Assembly: GCA_008802785.1 (NCBI GenBank)
Contig: VUYT01000007.1
Location: forward strand, 124,001-188,000
DNA from: Symmetrospora coprosmae
Lineage: Eukaryota > Basidiomycota > Cystobasidiomycetes > Symmetrosporaceae
Direction of reading: 5' to 3'
Length of the DNA stretch: 64,000 nt
Part shown: positions 25,201 to 35,512 of the stretch, piece after piece
Layout: each line of letters begins with the position of its first letter
How positions within the stretch are numbered: position 1 is the first letter of the stretch
Position numbers and translations under genes: made by a program
Notes under the pieces: generated by a model
The model's input: the letters and a program-made list of their open reading frames with translations, nothing else
Told to the model about the DNA's origin: nothing
Databases searched by the model: none

Positions 25201-26222
25201 TCGAGGCGAAGAGGAACACCCTGGACTCCCTCGGCCACATCGCTGCCGTGTATTCGCAAGATGCGAAAGTTGGTACGTGAACCTCGACCAGAACATGCTG
25301 TGGCAGAGGCGATCGCTGACAGCACATGCCTCGCTAGACCTGCCCTCAATCGTCCGCACCATGCAGAAAGGCATGGAAGACTACACCACAGACGAGCGCG
25401 GCAATGTAAGCACTCATGCATCTCAGGCTGCCAGTCCAGTGCCCATCCTGACGCATTTCCGACGACCTGGCAAGGTCGGCTCCTGGGTGCGCACGACCTG
25501 CATGAGACGGCTCACCGATGTCGTTCTGTCTGTTCCGTCTTTGGCAACACTCGACGATTGCCGGGGTGCTGTAGTCGGCCTGCTGCTGAAGCAGTCGGCG
25601 GAGAGGATCGACAACGTGCGAGAGGTCGCCGGACAACAGCTGAAGCGCCTACAAGCTGTCGCGCCAGTTCTTGACGAGTGGGTTGCGCATGTTTGCTCGT
25701 AAACGATACACGGCTGATCCTTCCCACCGCTGCCGCAGGGCCGCGCTGCAGGACTGGCGACAGCTATCCGTCGTTCTTCCAGTTCTGCTGGATGAGCTCC
25801 ATCGGCTGTCAGACTCACAGCAAGTTCAGCTACTCTGCGGCGTGGCGACCACAGTTGGCGGACCACCGGATGTCAATCAACCTGGAGCCCACCTCTTCAT
25901 GACATGGGCAAAGGCGCTGCCGATCGAAGGCATCGGCAGCTTCACTCTCTTCAATTTCGTCGAGAAGCTTCAGAGGATAGTTAGCGGCTTACAGCAGAGT
26001 AATCGCGTCATCATTCCTACACTGCAGACGATGGCGCTCGTGCTCGAAGACGCCGAGCTCCTGGCACGGATCAGCGTTATGAACGATGGTCATCAAAGCC
26101 TGCTGTATAGCGTCGTGGACATCGCTAGCATCTCGGCGACGACCTCAAGAGTCAGCGCTCGCCGATTGGCTGCTGCCAGAGTGTCAGTGAAGGCTTGGCT
26201 GAAGATTGCGGGAATGAGCTGA
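22212..26222 (+). CDS. tubulin-folding cofactor D (TBCD)
   Basis: Large HEAT-repeat chaperone that captures beta-tubulin and forms the complex in which alpha/beta-tubulin dimers are assembled. Exon 1 (22212-22373) begins with an Ala-Asp repeat; exon 2 is 22575-22788, exon 3 starts at 22864 and ends 23591, exon 4 is 23643-24146. Several smaller exons follow to the stop at 26222. Recognisable parts are YLYWLSKVVSPKLLG, WQTRYILLLWLSLIISIPF, TASKALARTSACLP, STWHGAALCLASFLRD, KGAQKIGASVRDASCYFVWC, VRRAASAAYQECVGR, and the late RGNVGSWVRTTCMRRL motif, which forms only after an intron near 25410-25472 is removed. The C-terminal HEAT segment has LLYSVVDIASI and ends VKAWLKIAGMS. Length is about that expected of the family. 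It lies close to an SRR1-like gene, which may be coincidence. Confidence 0.88.
22233..22268 (+). repeat. in-frame hexanucleotide repeat encoding Ala-Asp units
   Basis: Six hexamer units (two GCGGAT, three GCAGAT, one GCAGAG) in exon 1 of the tubulin cofactor gene, coding alternating Ala and Asp then Ala-Glu. Likely length-variable between strains. Confidence 0.95.
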
Positions 26223-26253
26223 CTTTGAGCGCCGCTCACGCCCTGTCAGTCTG

Positions 26254-26520
26254 ATGGCTGCTACTGCCAACTCCATGCTGGAAGGGAGATCTCTTGAGAC
26301 GCTCAGCTCGCTTCGTGACGAATCCAGCATATCCGTGAGTCCCGGCTGCATTATAGGTACAGCTCTCGCGTACTCAGGCTAACAGCCTCTCCCGCCGCAG
26401 CTCGCCACCAGCCTTGCAGAGTATGCAATGCGCTCAACTGCGCCAGTGCAGCGTTTGCTCTGTCCGACCAGCAACCTGCAGGAGGACCATATTGCACCGC
26501 CTCAACCGCCCGCCATGTAG
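26254..26520 (+). CDS. possible small protein, 66 residues, one intron
   Basis: Starts 31 bases after the tubulin cofactor stop. Exon 1 (26254-26334, 27 codons) ends at a GTGAGT donor; the acceptor CCGCCGCAG ends at 26400; exon 2 is 26401-26520. Both junctions are phase 0. The predicted protein begins MAATANSMLEGRSLETL, has one helix-like amphipathic stretch (SLATSLAEYAMR) and a Pro-rich end. No family recognised. It could also be the 5' part of a longer transcript that includes the gene at 26721, or a leader peptide of it. Very small size makes chance possible, but the clean splice pair and phase support it. Confidence 0.4.
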
Positions 26521-26720
26521 CTCCGCCACAACGGGTAGAGGAGCCTGGCCAGGGATGGGTTCAACTGGAGGTTTGACTTGCCGAATGCACCAGGCTTGCC
26601 TTTGCTTGCCCTCATCCCGAGTACTCCCCCATCCTCGCCTCCAGCTTCGGCTTCGGCTTAGCCGTCCCTTCCCCTCTTCCACCATCCACTTCCTCCATCA
26701 CTGCCCTTTCATTGCGGGAC

Positions 26721-27161
26721 ATGTCCGCCTCTCGAGCGTCGATCCGGCAGGCATCGAGCCGCATCGAGTTTGCCATGCCACAAGAGTCGCTGCGAGAGTA
26801 CTATTCGGACATACAGGTGCACCTGGAAAGTCTCGGCTTCGAGGATATCGCCGTCACGCAGCGGCACGGCCTGCATCCCGACTCAGCTGCGCACTTTGAG
26901 CTGCGGTCGACTATCGAGGGAGGATCCATCTCTGCCTACGAGGAGTACCGCATCACGGCGGTGATCCTAGACCTCAACAGGACCGCAAGCTTCCGCGCGA
27001 AGAGAAGGGGTGCCGTTGCGCCCAAAATCCGCATGAAGATCACAGAGGCGCCAGTCCGGTCCACCAGCGATCAAAGCAGTCCTGCCAGCACACCTCCGAG
27101 CGGCCCGTACTCGCAGGAAAGAGGTCAGAACACAGCGACCGGCCCCGAGGCCCTTTCGTAG
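26721..27161 (+). CDS. hypothetical protein, about 146 residues
   Basis: Uninterrupted frame from the ATG at 26721. I do not know the family. The first 100 residues look folded, mixing charged and hydrophobic positions (SLREYYSDIQVHLESLGF, then EEYRITAVILDLNRTASF), and the last 45 are a Ser/Pro/Thr-rich tail. No signal peptide or membrane helix. The minus-strand frame over 26967-27881 is longer but mixes noncoding flank with the last exons of the dehydrogenase, so it does not compete. It may share a transcript with the small gene at 26254. Confidence 0.5.
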   Translation: MSASRASIRQASSRIEFAMPQESLREYYSDIQVHLESLGFEDIAVTQRHGLHPDSAAHFELRSTIEGGSISAYEEYRITAVILDLNRTASFRAKRRGAVAPKIRMKITEAPVRSTSDQSSPASTPPSGPYSQERGQNTATGPEALS

Positions 27162-27478
27162 AGCAGCTGGTGCTGATCTAGTGAGGCGAGTATAGCGAGA
27201 TTCAACAGCAGATGGTGTCCGGTCTGCGAATTGCGTTGTATTCCATAACCTCCAGTGCCTATCGCAGAAGTGAATGAAGAATAGATAAAATGGTATCGAT
27301 ACAGCGTACGGAGACAACATCAGGCCAATAATATGGCGATGAGGGTGAAGAGACATGCTGAAATCTGATTGATGTTGCCTGGTGCCTTTGAGGTCAAGAC
27401 TGCATAGGCCGGATGAAGGCTGGCTCTCAGCTTCGGTCGTGCTGCTCAAAAAGCGAGTCTCGTGGTGCACGATGACAA
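27162..27478. other. convergent intergenic region
   Basis: 3' flanks of the 26721 gene (plus) and the cytochrome b5-dehydrogenase fusion (minus). AT-richer than its surroundings with A/T runs such as GAATAGATAAAATGG at about 27282, fitting polyadenylation regions. Confidence 0.5.
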
Positions 27479-30095
27479 TCAGAGGACCGCCTTCGGCATG
27501 GCCTTTGAGGCGAAACGGACGCCAAGGTCGCCGAGAATCTCCTCGGCACCTCCGAGCAGCGCGTCGAACTTGTACGTTCGCTGCATCGCAAGAGGTGATG
27601 TGAGCTGTAGTCATGTCAAGGCAGCCCACGACGATGAAGCCCACCTGGAAAGACTCGATGGCGCCACCCATGCCTCCGACCGTGATGCCTCGACCTCCGA
27701 AGATCTGGACGGCGTGATCCGCGATGTGGTGCAGGTTGCGGGCTGATGATAAGATGAGCTCGTCAGCCAGGTTCGAGAGCAGCTTTGCCATCAGAGGTCT
27801 CGACGCACTAAGCTGCATCTTGAGCAGGCCGATCTGACCACCGAGCAGCTTGCTCTGCTGGTTGTAGCTCATCTTGGTCATCTGTCAAGGCCAAGACCGT
27901 TAAGTAGGATGCAAGATGAAAGGCACCGATTTCAATAGCAAGATCTGGGCGCTAACCTGGTAGGTGATCTGCTCGAGCCACGCCTGCCCGCTCTCGACGC
28001 GAGCAAACATCTCTGCAAACTTGGCGCGGACGACAGGCTGCTCGATGAGGGGCTTGCCGAAGACCTTGCGCTGGTGAGCCCACTTGAAGCACTCTTCCGT
28101 GACGTAGCGCGCGCCGCGGGCTGCTCCACAACACATGACCCAGCGCTCTAAAAGAAAAAGTGAGCGTTAGTAGCGGTAGCGGACCACATGGGTGTTCGGA
28201 CGACGTGCCGTGATTGAAGTTGGAGAGGATAACGTAGATGCCCTGGTTCTCCGGACCGAGCATGTTCTCGGCGGGGACCTTGGTGTTATCGAACGTAATG
28301 TAAGCAGTCCCGGCGCTCGTCGAGTAGCTGTGAGCGAGTGCGTGCGTGTGACACTTATCAGCCTCGAGCCGCAAACGGTTCCTACCGTTGGCCGCGAACG
28401 CACCTTGTCTTGATGAGCTTTGTGTCGATGGTGTCATCCCGTTCCACAAGGAAGACGGTGAGCCCGGCATCCGTCTTGCAGCCAACAGTGAACACATCCG
28501 ACCAGTGTCCATTGGTGATCTACAAGGTAGTGGACCGGGTCATCGGAGATTGTCAGTGTGTGCCGCTCTAAGGTGGCGGACGAGTGGCAGACGAGACAGG
28601 AAGTGCACAAGACGCTCACCCATTTCTTGGTACCGTTAATAATGTAGTGCTTTCCATCAGGAGTCTTGGTGGCCGTGCATCGCAGTCCGGCAACGTCCGA
28701 CCCAGCGAATGCCTCGCTGATTGCAAGCGAGATGTGCTTCTCGCCCGTCAGGATGGGCTGAACCCATTTCTTCTGGAGCTCCTTCGAGCCGTAGTTGAGG
28801 ACTATGTCCAATAGTATCAGCCCATGCCCACCAGCAGCCGTGGGACCAGCTTACGAGGAGGGGCTCCGATAACGTAGCCGCCGAGCAGACCATCGCTGTA
28901 ACCTCGTGCGCCGATTCGCGAGAGCTCTTGACTGAGAGCAATGACGAAATGTCAGCCGTGATACTACGTCATCGAGACCGCGCAGTAGGGCGCGCACGTA
29001 ATGATGAGCTCGGAGAAGTAGTCAAAGTCCTCTCCCTTGATACCGCCGGGCAGAGTCAGGCCGTGGAGGTGCTTTCCAGGACCGAGTCTCATCTGGTTGA
29101 TGTAGTGCGGCTCTCGTCCCATGAGCTTGATGAGCTCGACAGTGGGTCGCTTGTTGTTCAGCTCGTGCAGGGCAGCCTCATCCCGGACGTGCGTGTCAAA
29201 GAAGTGGCGCATCTCCTTCTGAAGTCGCCGGTGAGAATCATTGTAGTACGGCGAGTGGTAGCCCTTGGACAGCCAGCTTGGCTCGGCATAAGGGACGGGA
29301 CTGAGTGTGCCGAGCTGGGGAACGATGATCTGCGGCTTCTCTTTCTCGATCTGTGTGCGGAGACGACCCAACGTAAGAAGGCCAGGTCAACACTACGCAC
29401 GGAACAATACTCGCGAAGAAGGGGACAAGTTAGCCTACAGTACCGATCAGAAGCCTCGCCTTGTACTTCTCGAGGTGGCTGGCCTTGTGCAGCCCGAAGA
29501 AGACCTAAGGACAGGATGTACGTCAGTCAAAACCCAATATCGGAACATCTTTTGCGAGAGCGCACCTCGGTACAGTCCTTGCCAGCGACAGTAGTGTCAT
29601 AAAGGACGTTGGAACCGCTGAGAGTAGAGAGCAGAATTAGCAGCCGTACGCGCAGATGTGGCGGACAGGCACAGCGCGCTCACCCTGGGTGCAGATCGGC
29701 AAACTTGCTCAGACTGGCAGATAAGGGATGGAGATCAGCTGCTGATGAAGACATGAGTCTGCATCGCTTGTGCCGTAGCTCACTCGCTGCGATGGGAAGG
29801 GCAGTTTGGCAGCACCGTCAGCTCTTCTGGCACCGGACCGGCTGTGCCTGATATTGGAGCCGGACGCAGACTCACTAGACGGCAGTGTCGATAACGACCC
29901 AGAGGTCTCCTTGCTGTGGGAGTGCAGAAGTAGCAGACGACGCAACGTCAATGCTGTGTCCAGACGCCTCTTGCGCTGCTGTTGCCCGCGCGTGAGGCAC
30001 ACCTTCTTGTGCTGCGCGACCTCGGCTCTTGTGAACGTCTTGCCGGACTTGTTGACGACGGGGGCGACCTTTGCGTACTCTGCGTGTCCAGCCAT
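27479..30095 (-). CDS. cytochrome b5-acyl-CoA dehydrogenase fusion protein
   Basis: Oxidises an acyl-CoA with FAD and may pass electrons to its own heme domain. The N-terminus (start 30095, MAGHAEYAKVAPVV) leads into a cytochrome b5 domain: TRAEVAQHKK, GDLWVVIDTAVYDLSKF, the first heme ligand in HPGG (split by an intron) and the second in the FFGLH region. A linker YKARLLIGTIEKEKP joins the dehydrogenase: YHSPYYNDSHRRLQKEMRHF, IGARGYSDGLLGGYVIGAPP, HISLAISEAFAGSDVAGLRC, HYIINGTKKWITNG, NMLGPENQGIYVILSNFNHE, RKVFGKPLIEQPVVRAKFAE, HIADHAVQIFGGRGIT and the final KFDALLGGAEEILGDLGV. Roughly ten exons. No signal or clear PTS1, so location is unclear (mitochondrion or cytosol). This fusion is known in fungi. 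The substrate chain length cannot be read from sequence. Confidence 0.9.
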
Positions 30096-30545
30096 GATGT
30101 GCGATGGTATGTAGGGGTGGTGTGCCTGTGTGGAGAGTATCACTGCAGAAGAACTGACAGGCTGTTGGTGCCTTTGAGAGGGTGTTGATTGGCAGTCCGA
30201 AGGCCTGGTCCTGATCAGCGCAAGAAAGGTCGCCGGTGGTCGCCGGCGCCTCGAGGAGGAGGAGCGTGAAAGTGCAAAGGTGGCAAACGGCGCATCGCTG
30301 CGAAGTCGTACGGAAACAGCAAAAGCACGAATCTACGGACGCGAGATACTTATCATTGAGGACCACACAGCAGATAATGTTACAGTCCAGTAATGGCAGA
30401 TAAGCTGCAATGCGAGAGTCGCGCGGGGATGGCGGAGACAGGCTGAACAGGTACTGAAGAATGGGAGAACAGGTATGAACGATGGGATGAAAAGATGGGC
30501 GGCAGGCCGCCGCGACTGCTGTAAAGAGACACTGCTACGAGCAGC
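30096..30545. other. intergenic region between the dehydrogenase start and DIB1 stop
   Basis: Same-strand spacer of 450 bases, presumably the promoter of the fusion gene. No coding support. Confidence 0.5.
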
Positions 30546-31669
30546 TCAGTAGCGATAACGTGTCGAGTAGTCCTTTGGCGATACCTGCAAGAGCAGCAGA
30601 GCAGGGCAAGTCAGCACGCTATATCCGCGTCAAGCACCAATGCCGCACAGCGTAGCACGCACCACCAGACCCCGTCCTTTCGATGCGCCGCGGTAGACAG
30701 TCTCGATGATGTCGATCAGTTCCTGCTTGTCGGCGATAGCCCAGTTAATCTGGAGAACGACCGGGACAGACGCAGCGAGGTTTAGAAGAGAGCCTTTGTC
30801 AGAGGGAGCGCATGCAGAGCCATCGGCTCTCGGAACTCACCTTGTTGTTATTACCCGTTCCCAGATCAATCATGATATGCTGTGCAGGGAGAGCAGTCAT
30901 AGTTGCGAGATCAGCCAGGGATTCCTGCTGGCGCATCGGAGCCAGCCTGGGCGGCAGACCTAATGGCAAGCAGCTTACCTTGTTGCGATAGAAGAACATG
31001 ACAGTGACGCTGTGAGCGAGGATGTGGAAGACTGGTCAGGCAGTGATCCTGTCGTAGTATTGGGGACGATGTTCCCCCGACTCAACGGCCAATAACCACG
31101 TTAAGGCACTCACTCGTCGTAGATCTCGTACATCTGCCATCCGAAGCCGTACGTACGTTGAGGGTGGAGCGTGCCGGGCGCGGATGAACGGGACAGCGTG
31201 TCATGCAGGTCAGGAAGTCGATCGAGTCAGCATGTGCACGCTCTTCGGCGGTCCAGCACGAGAAGCGCAACAGCAGCAGCTACAGCATAGACGCCGTTCA
31301 CTGCCTTTCCTCGCAAGCTATTGAACGCACCTTTGTGAAGTCCGGCACCTGCGTGTTGTCGACCTTCCAGATCATGGCAAAGTTCTTGACCTTCTCGGAG
31401 ACTCGGAACAGGGTGTCGTCCATGACCATGCATTGCGGGTCCTGCAGAGACGGGCTGCATAAGTATCCGATGCGATGCACAGCCGAGCGGAGCCCACGTA
31501 CGTAGTCGTGTCCGAAGCGGATGACGACGACGCGGTCCTCTTCGGCGAGGATGGCCTGGTCGACGTGCCAGCCGCTCTTGAGGGAGGGCAGGAACTGCGA
31601 GGTGCTAACGTCAGCTCGGATTTCTGCTATGTCCGCTTTAGAGTGTGCTGCACTTACAGCTGAAGTCAT
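30546..31669 (-). CDS. DIB1: U5 snRNP 15-kDa protein Dib1/Dim1 (thioredoxin-like 4A)
   Basis: Small thioredoxin-fold spliceosome protein of the U4/U6.U5 tri-snRNP. The protein is nearly identical to relatives across eukaryotes: FLPSLKSGWHVDQAIL, EEDRVVVIRFGHDYDPQCM, DDTLFRVSEKVKNFAMIW, VDNTQVPDFTKMYEIYD, CTVMFFYRNKHIMIDLGTGN, then IIETVYRGASKGRGLVVSPK and the YSTRYRY end. The first exon is only 12 bases (31669-31658, codons MTSA), then a 63-base intron to FLPS at 31594. At least five further junctions split about 145 codons, unusually dense for so short a gene. Like its homologs it lacks a functional CxxC pair. An alternative start with another N-terminus is possible, but the core is certain. 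Confidence 0.95.
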
Positions 31670-32613
31670 TGCTCGGGTGGTCGGATGGTGCTGGAGAGAC
31701 GAAGACCCTCCTTTCGCCACCTGGACAACCTCGACATGTCGACTTCGGCTGCGTTTCCGGATTTCCCTTCCGCCCGCCCGCTTCAAGCAGAGCCCAATAT
31801 GCAATACGAAGCAATGCACTGCAGGTCGTCTGGGATGTGGACTGAGGAGGTCGCCTAACGCACATGCGGCGCAGGCGACATCGCGAACGCCGAGGCTCTC
31901 TCCAGCTGATAAGCACGGCGACTCTCTATTCGTGCCGACATGGGTCGACAACCGGACGATAGAGCTCTATAGCTACCATCGATGACGCTCACACCTTACC
32001 TTGCAGCCCATACGGTAGCCCTTGACCTCAAGCTCATACCCGGGCGGTGTCACCCCTCGGGTTCCACTGGATGAAAGGACTCGGACGTGCTCGCGGAACA
32101 TCCGCGGTGGATTGCTGTCCTGGCGCTGTCGAAGCCACTCTGGTCACTGCTTGAAGCATGGGCGTTCTGTGCTCAGAAGCCTAGATGATGTCCGTACTGA
32201 CTTGCCGGAACAGCAGGGCGACCGAGGCGACGCCGCGATAATCTCCGATGGCATGTCCGTCATCAGCGGGCATGTTGGCCTTCGAAGCGTAGCGTCACTC
32301 CGCTCCACTCTCCCGCTTGTGCTGAAGCAGCTGATTCTACGGAGCATCGACACAAAGGTAGCGGAATAGGGCGCAGATTGTGCAAAAGGGACGTATCGCC
32401 GGACAGCTACCGACTCGGAGCCAGGCACAGGCACCTTGCAAGGGCAGGCCTCGTCCTCGCAGCTGGCTTTTGCCCCGGTGCTCGTGCCGTGGCGCTGTTG
32501 ATAGACCAGGACTGCGTGTGCTCCTCTGCTTCATCCCGTTCCGATGCCAACTTGCTCCTAGCTGATAAGACCCTCCCGGCGCGCACACGACCTCCTTCCC
32601 TAATACGCCTAAC
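31670..32613. promoter_or_regulatory. divergent intergenic region between DIB1 and a bHLH gene
   Basis: About 940 bases. A minus-strand frame of 42 codons at 32101-31973 ends in a plausible donor (GTAAGG) but matches nothing I know. Otherwise promoters of both genes. Confidence 0.45.
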
Positions 32614-35145
32614 ATGCAGGACATGCAGGCGCAGACAAACACGCACGATGAGGCAGCCGAGACGAGCCATGGTGAGCTACGGTCTCCCTGTTTGCGCCCC
32701 TCTACCCGGATCACGCGTCAACATGGCATTGACGCCTGGCGCACACCTATTTGGCAGACACGATCACGGTGGCACACTCCGTCTCCGCGTCCACGCACGA
32801 CGCTCGCGTGGCTGGAGAGCCCTCTCCGAGGTTGAATTCCGCCGTTGTCAAGGCTCTTGCGGGAGCGACGGAGAAGGACTCGGAGCAAACACCATCCCGG
32901 AGAGATCGAGGAGACGCTTCGAAAATTCAGGTGCTTGAGGACGTCACGACAACTACGCCTGAGCCTTCCTCCTCTCCTTCTGTTCCTTCAGTATCTCTGT
33001 CTGTCTCCTCTCTTGCCTCCAAGTCGCCATCATCGCCAGCCACCTCCGTACCCACCTCCGTCAACAGCACTAGTCTCGACTCAAAGTACTCGACGACGAC
33101 AACAACAAACATGACGTCCGCCTACCTATCCCAGTACTACCCCTCCGCAAGGGAACCGCAGAACAGCCAGCCCGCTTCTCGCGCCCTCTCCGTCTGCTCG
33201 ACAGCTTCGGAGACCTCGTCTCTGACATCTCTCGCGTCTTGCGGGTCAGCTGCGACGTCTGTCTCCGGCCTCTCAAACTCGACGTCAAGCTCGGCCTCCG
33301 TCCCGCTCGCAACCATCGTCCAGTCAGACATCGCCGCTGACAGCCCGAAAGCCAGACGGGCGTCAGTCCCTGCATCAGCTTCAGCGCCTGTGACAAGTGG
33401 CGCTGCTCGCAAGAGACGCAAGACTGTCACGGCCAAAGACGATCAAGCTAAGGAGTCTGCAAGAGGTGCCATGCCCGCTGTTGCGAGGTCGCAGGAGCAG
33501 GCTTCCAAGACCATTACCGCTCAGCAGTCGTCTGCTGCTGAAAGCAACGGCAAGCCGGTCCAGTCCCCTCTGGCCGGCGAGCTGCAGAACTACGTCAACG
33601 ACCGCTACAGGGAGCATCCTGCGCACAAGGTGCCATGCTCGTCTACCTATGTGCAGGCCATGAGCGGCGCATTCGGCCGGGACCCCACGCGCACTGAGAT
33701 AAAGAAAGGCTTGCAGTAGGTCTTACCCTACAGGACAGGTCTTATCGGAAGCCACATTTGTCTGACATGTTTTGCATGCAGCACCCTGTCGGAGCAAAGG
33801 AGACGATGGTCCATCAACGATGGTTACGAGCAGCTCAGGTCCATGGTACCGCACTGCGCTTCAGATCAGGGCAACCCCATCTCCAAGGCCGCTGTCCTGA
33901 GTCGCTCGGCCAACTACATTGGCGATCTCACCGTCTACATCGAACAACTCAAAGTTGGTGAGTACGGCTCTCTTCAGCGAGCCCTCCTGCGCGATGTGGC
34001 GTTAATCGCTGAGATTGTTTGTCCACCACCACGCACAGCCATCAAGGACAGGGATGACCGACTCACAGCGCTGCTGGACATCGCAGAAAAGCGTGAGTAC
34101 GAGCTCCACTTACTGACTTACTGCAATCGTCAGCCGCGTCCACTGACACGGTCATCCGCCGTCCCGCCGCCCAGCTCCGACTCCATCGGATCCTCGAGAC
34201 ACCCACACGACGCGCCAAGAATCGACAGTGCCCGGTCCTGCACCCTCGAGCCGGACGTGGGAACCACAGTATCGCCACATCGAGCGCGCCTCCGACAACT
34301 CCCGCCCAGTCGAGCGAGTGCCTGTACAGACCACCAGTATGGCTCACCTACGGTCAAAAAGCGAGCGCAGCACTCCCTCTCAGGCAATGTCCGGGCCGAT
34401 TGCACCTCAAACGCCTCGTCAGCGCAGCCACACCACACCTCAGATCGCAATCGACCCGATCACCGCTCCGAGTTACGCACCGCCGGCGTACGCGGGGCAG
34501 GGCAGCTCCGCTGAGACGCTGAACGACGGGCAAGTGGCCCCCGGCGGTCAGGCGCAGTTCTGGCCAGCCACTGGCGACTCGGCCGCCCAGATTACTCTGT
34601 ACCACCCAACACCGGCGCGGACTCCGCTGCTTAACCAGTTCCAGTTCCAGAATTTGACCGCCATGGCCGAAGAGAGCGCGAGGGCGCCCAGCACTGCGTC
34701 GACTTATCAGCCAGCGACCCAGTCCTACGGCTATAGCGGCAACACTGCGGCTAACAAGCGCAAGAACCCATTCGATGCCCAGGACGGCGCTCCGGCCTAT
34801 GCTGGTCAGTATCAGCAGACGCAGCTCCCGCCTCAGCTTGGCAATCCGCACGACGACGCCGGGTACGCTGCAGGCTACAACGCCTACGCAGACCCTGCGA
34901 ACCTGCAGTCGCTCCTGACCCTGCCTTACACCGACAACGACGCCGTCAGCAACGAACGCAACGGCACGTACGCATATTCGACAGCGTCCTCCCGACAGCC
35001 GTCACCGATCCGTGCTATATCGCCGCTCCCCCACCCGTCGCACGACCTCGGAACGCCCTGGTACAGTTCGGACTTTGGCGTTGATCAGCGCAGAGGTCAG
35101 ACTCGTGCATTTGACTTCGACGGACAGGCGATCTTGCTCAATTAG
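32614..35145 (+). CDS. bHLH transcription factor
   Basis: Nuclear DNA-binding regulator. Exons 32614-32671, 32758-33715, 33782-33957, 34039-34092 and 34175-35145 give 738 residues. The N-terminal 300 residues are Ser/Thr-rich. A basic patch (ARKRRKT) could be a nuclear signal. The HLH domain is created across the third exon: HTLSEQRRRWSINDGYEQLR, then VPHC, a loop, and SKAAVLSRSANYIGDLTVYI. The basic region has His, Glu and Arg at the positions (H-x3-E-x3-R) that contact CACGTG-type E-boxes, so E-box binding is expected. Exon 4 adds a short leucine-containing helix. The C-terminal half is Gln/Pro/Tyr-rich and probably an activation region. A competing acceptor at 34133 would change the frame of the last exon (see findings). 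The target genes are unknown. Confidence 0.85.
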
Positions 35146-35512
35146 ACTTGCAGAGGCTCGGCAGAGAGGCAGGCAGGCAAGCATAGCCTTGATGGCAGCT
35201 TGTTGATTCAGCGTGGTGCTTAGATGTTGTTTACGTTTAGAGATCAGGAGAGCGCTAGAAGCATGAATGCAGATGCTTTGACTAATTCCGAGGCGGTCGC
35301 TGGAGAATTATCAGCTCCCGTTCAGAGTGCATTGAAGAAGGAGCACGTCTGTGCAGTACTGCCAGCCGGCAACTTGCGGCGACCGCATCCAATTTAGCAG
35401 AGCCACCCTTGTCGCGAGAGGCAATCAGATCCGATGCAGAGCAACTTTCTTTCCATCGGGTCCAACGTGTCTAGACATAGTCTTGCAAAGAGCATGCAAT
35501 GACAAGCGGCGT
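35146..35512. other. convergent intergenic region
   Basis: 3' flanks of the bHLH gene and cofilin. Nothing coding seen; relatively AT-rich around 35220-35300. Confidence 0.5.

Noticed and set aside
26967-27881. Long minus-strand open frame of 304 codons
   Set aside because: Only its upstream part coincides with real dehydrogenase exons; the rest runs through the 3' flank and antisense to the 26721 gene with no family match.
31973-32101. Small minus-strand frame (42 codons) ending near a GTAAGG donor upstream of DIB1
   Set aside because: Could be a leader exon, but no acceptor in the right phase joins it to the DIB1 start and it matches nothing.
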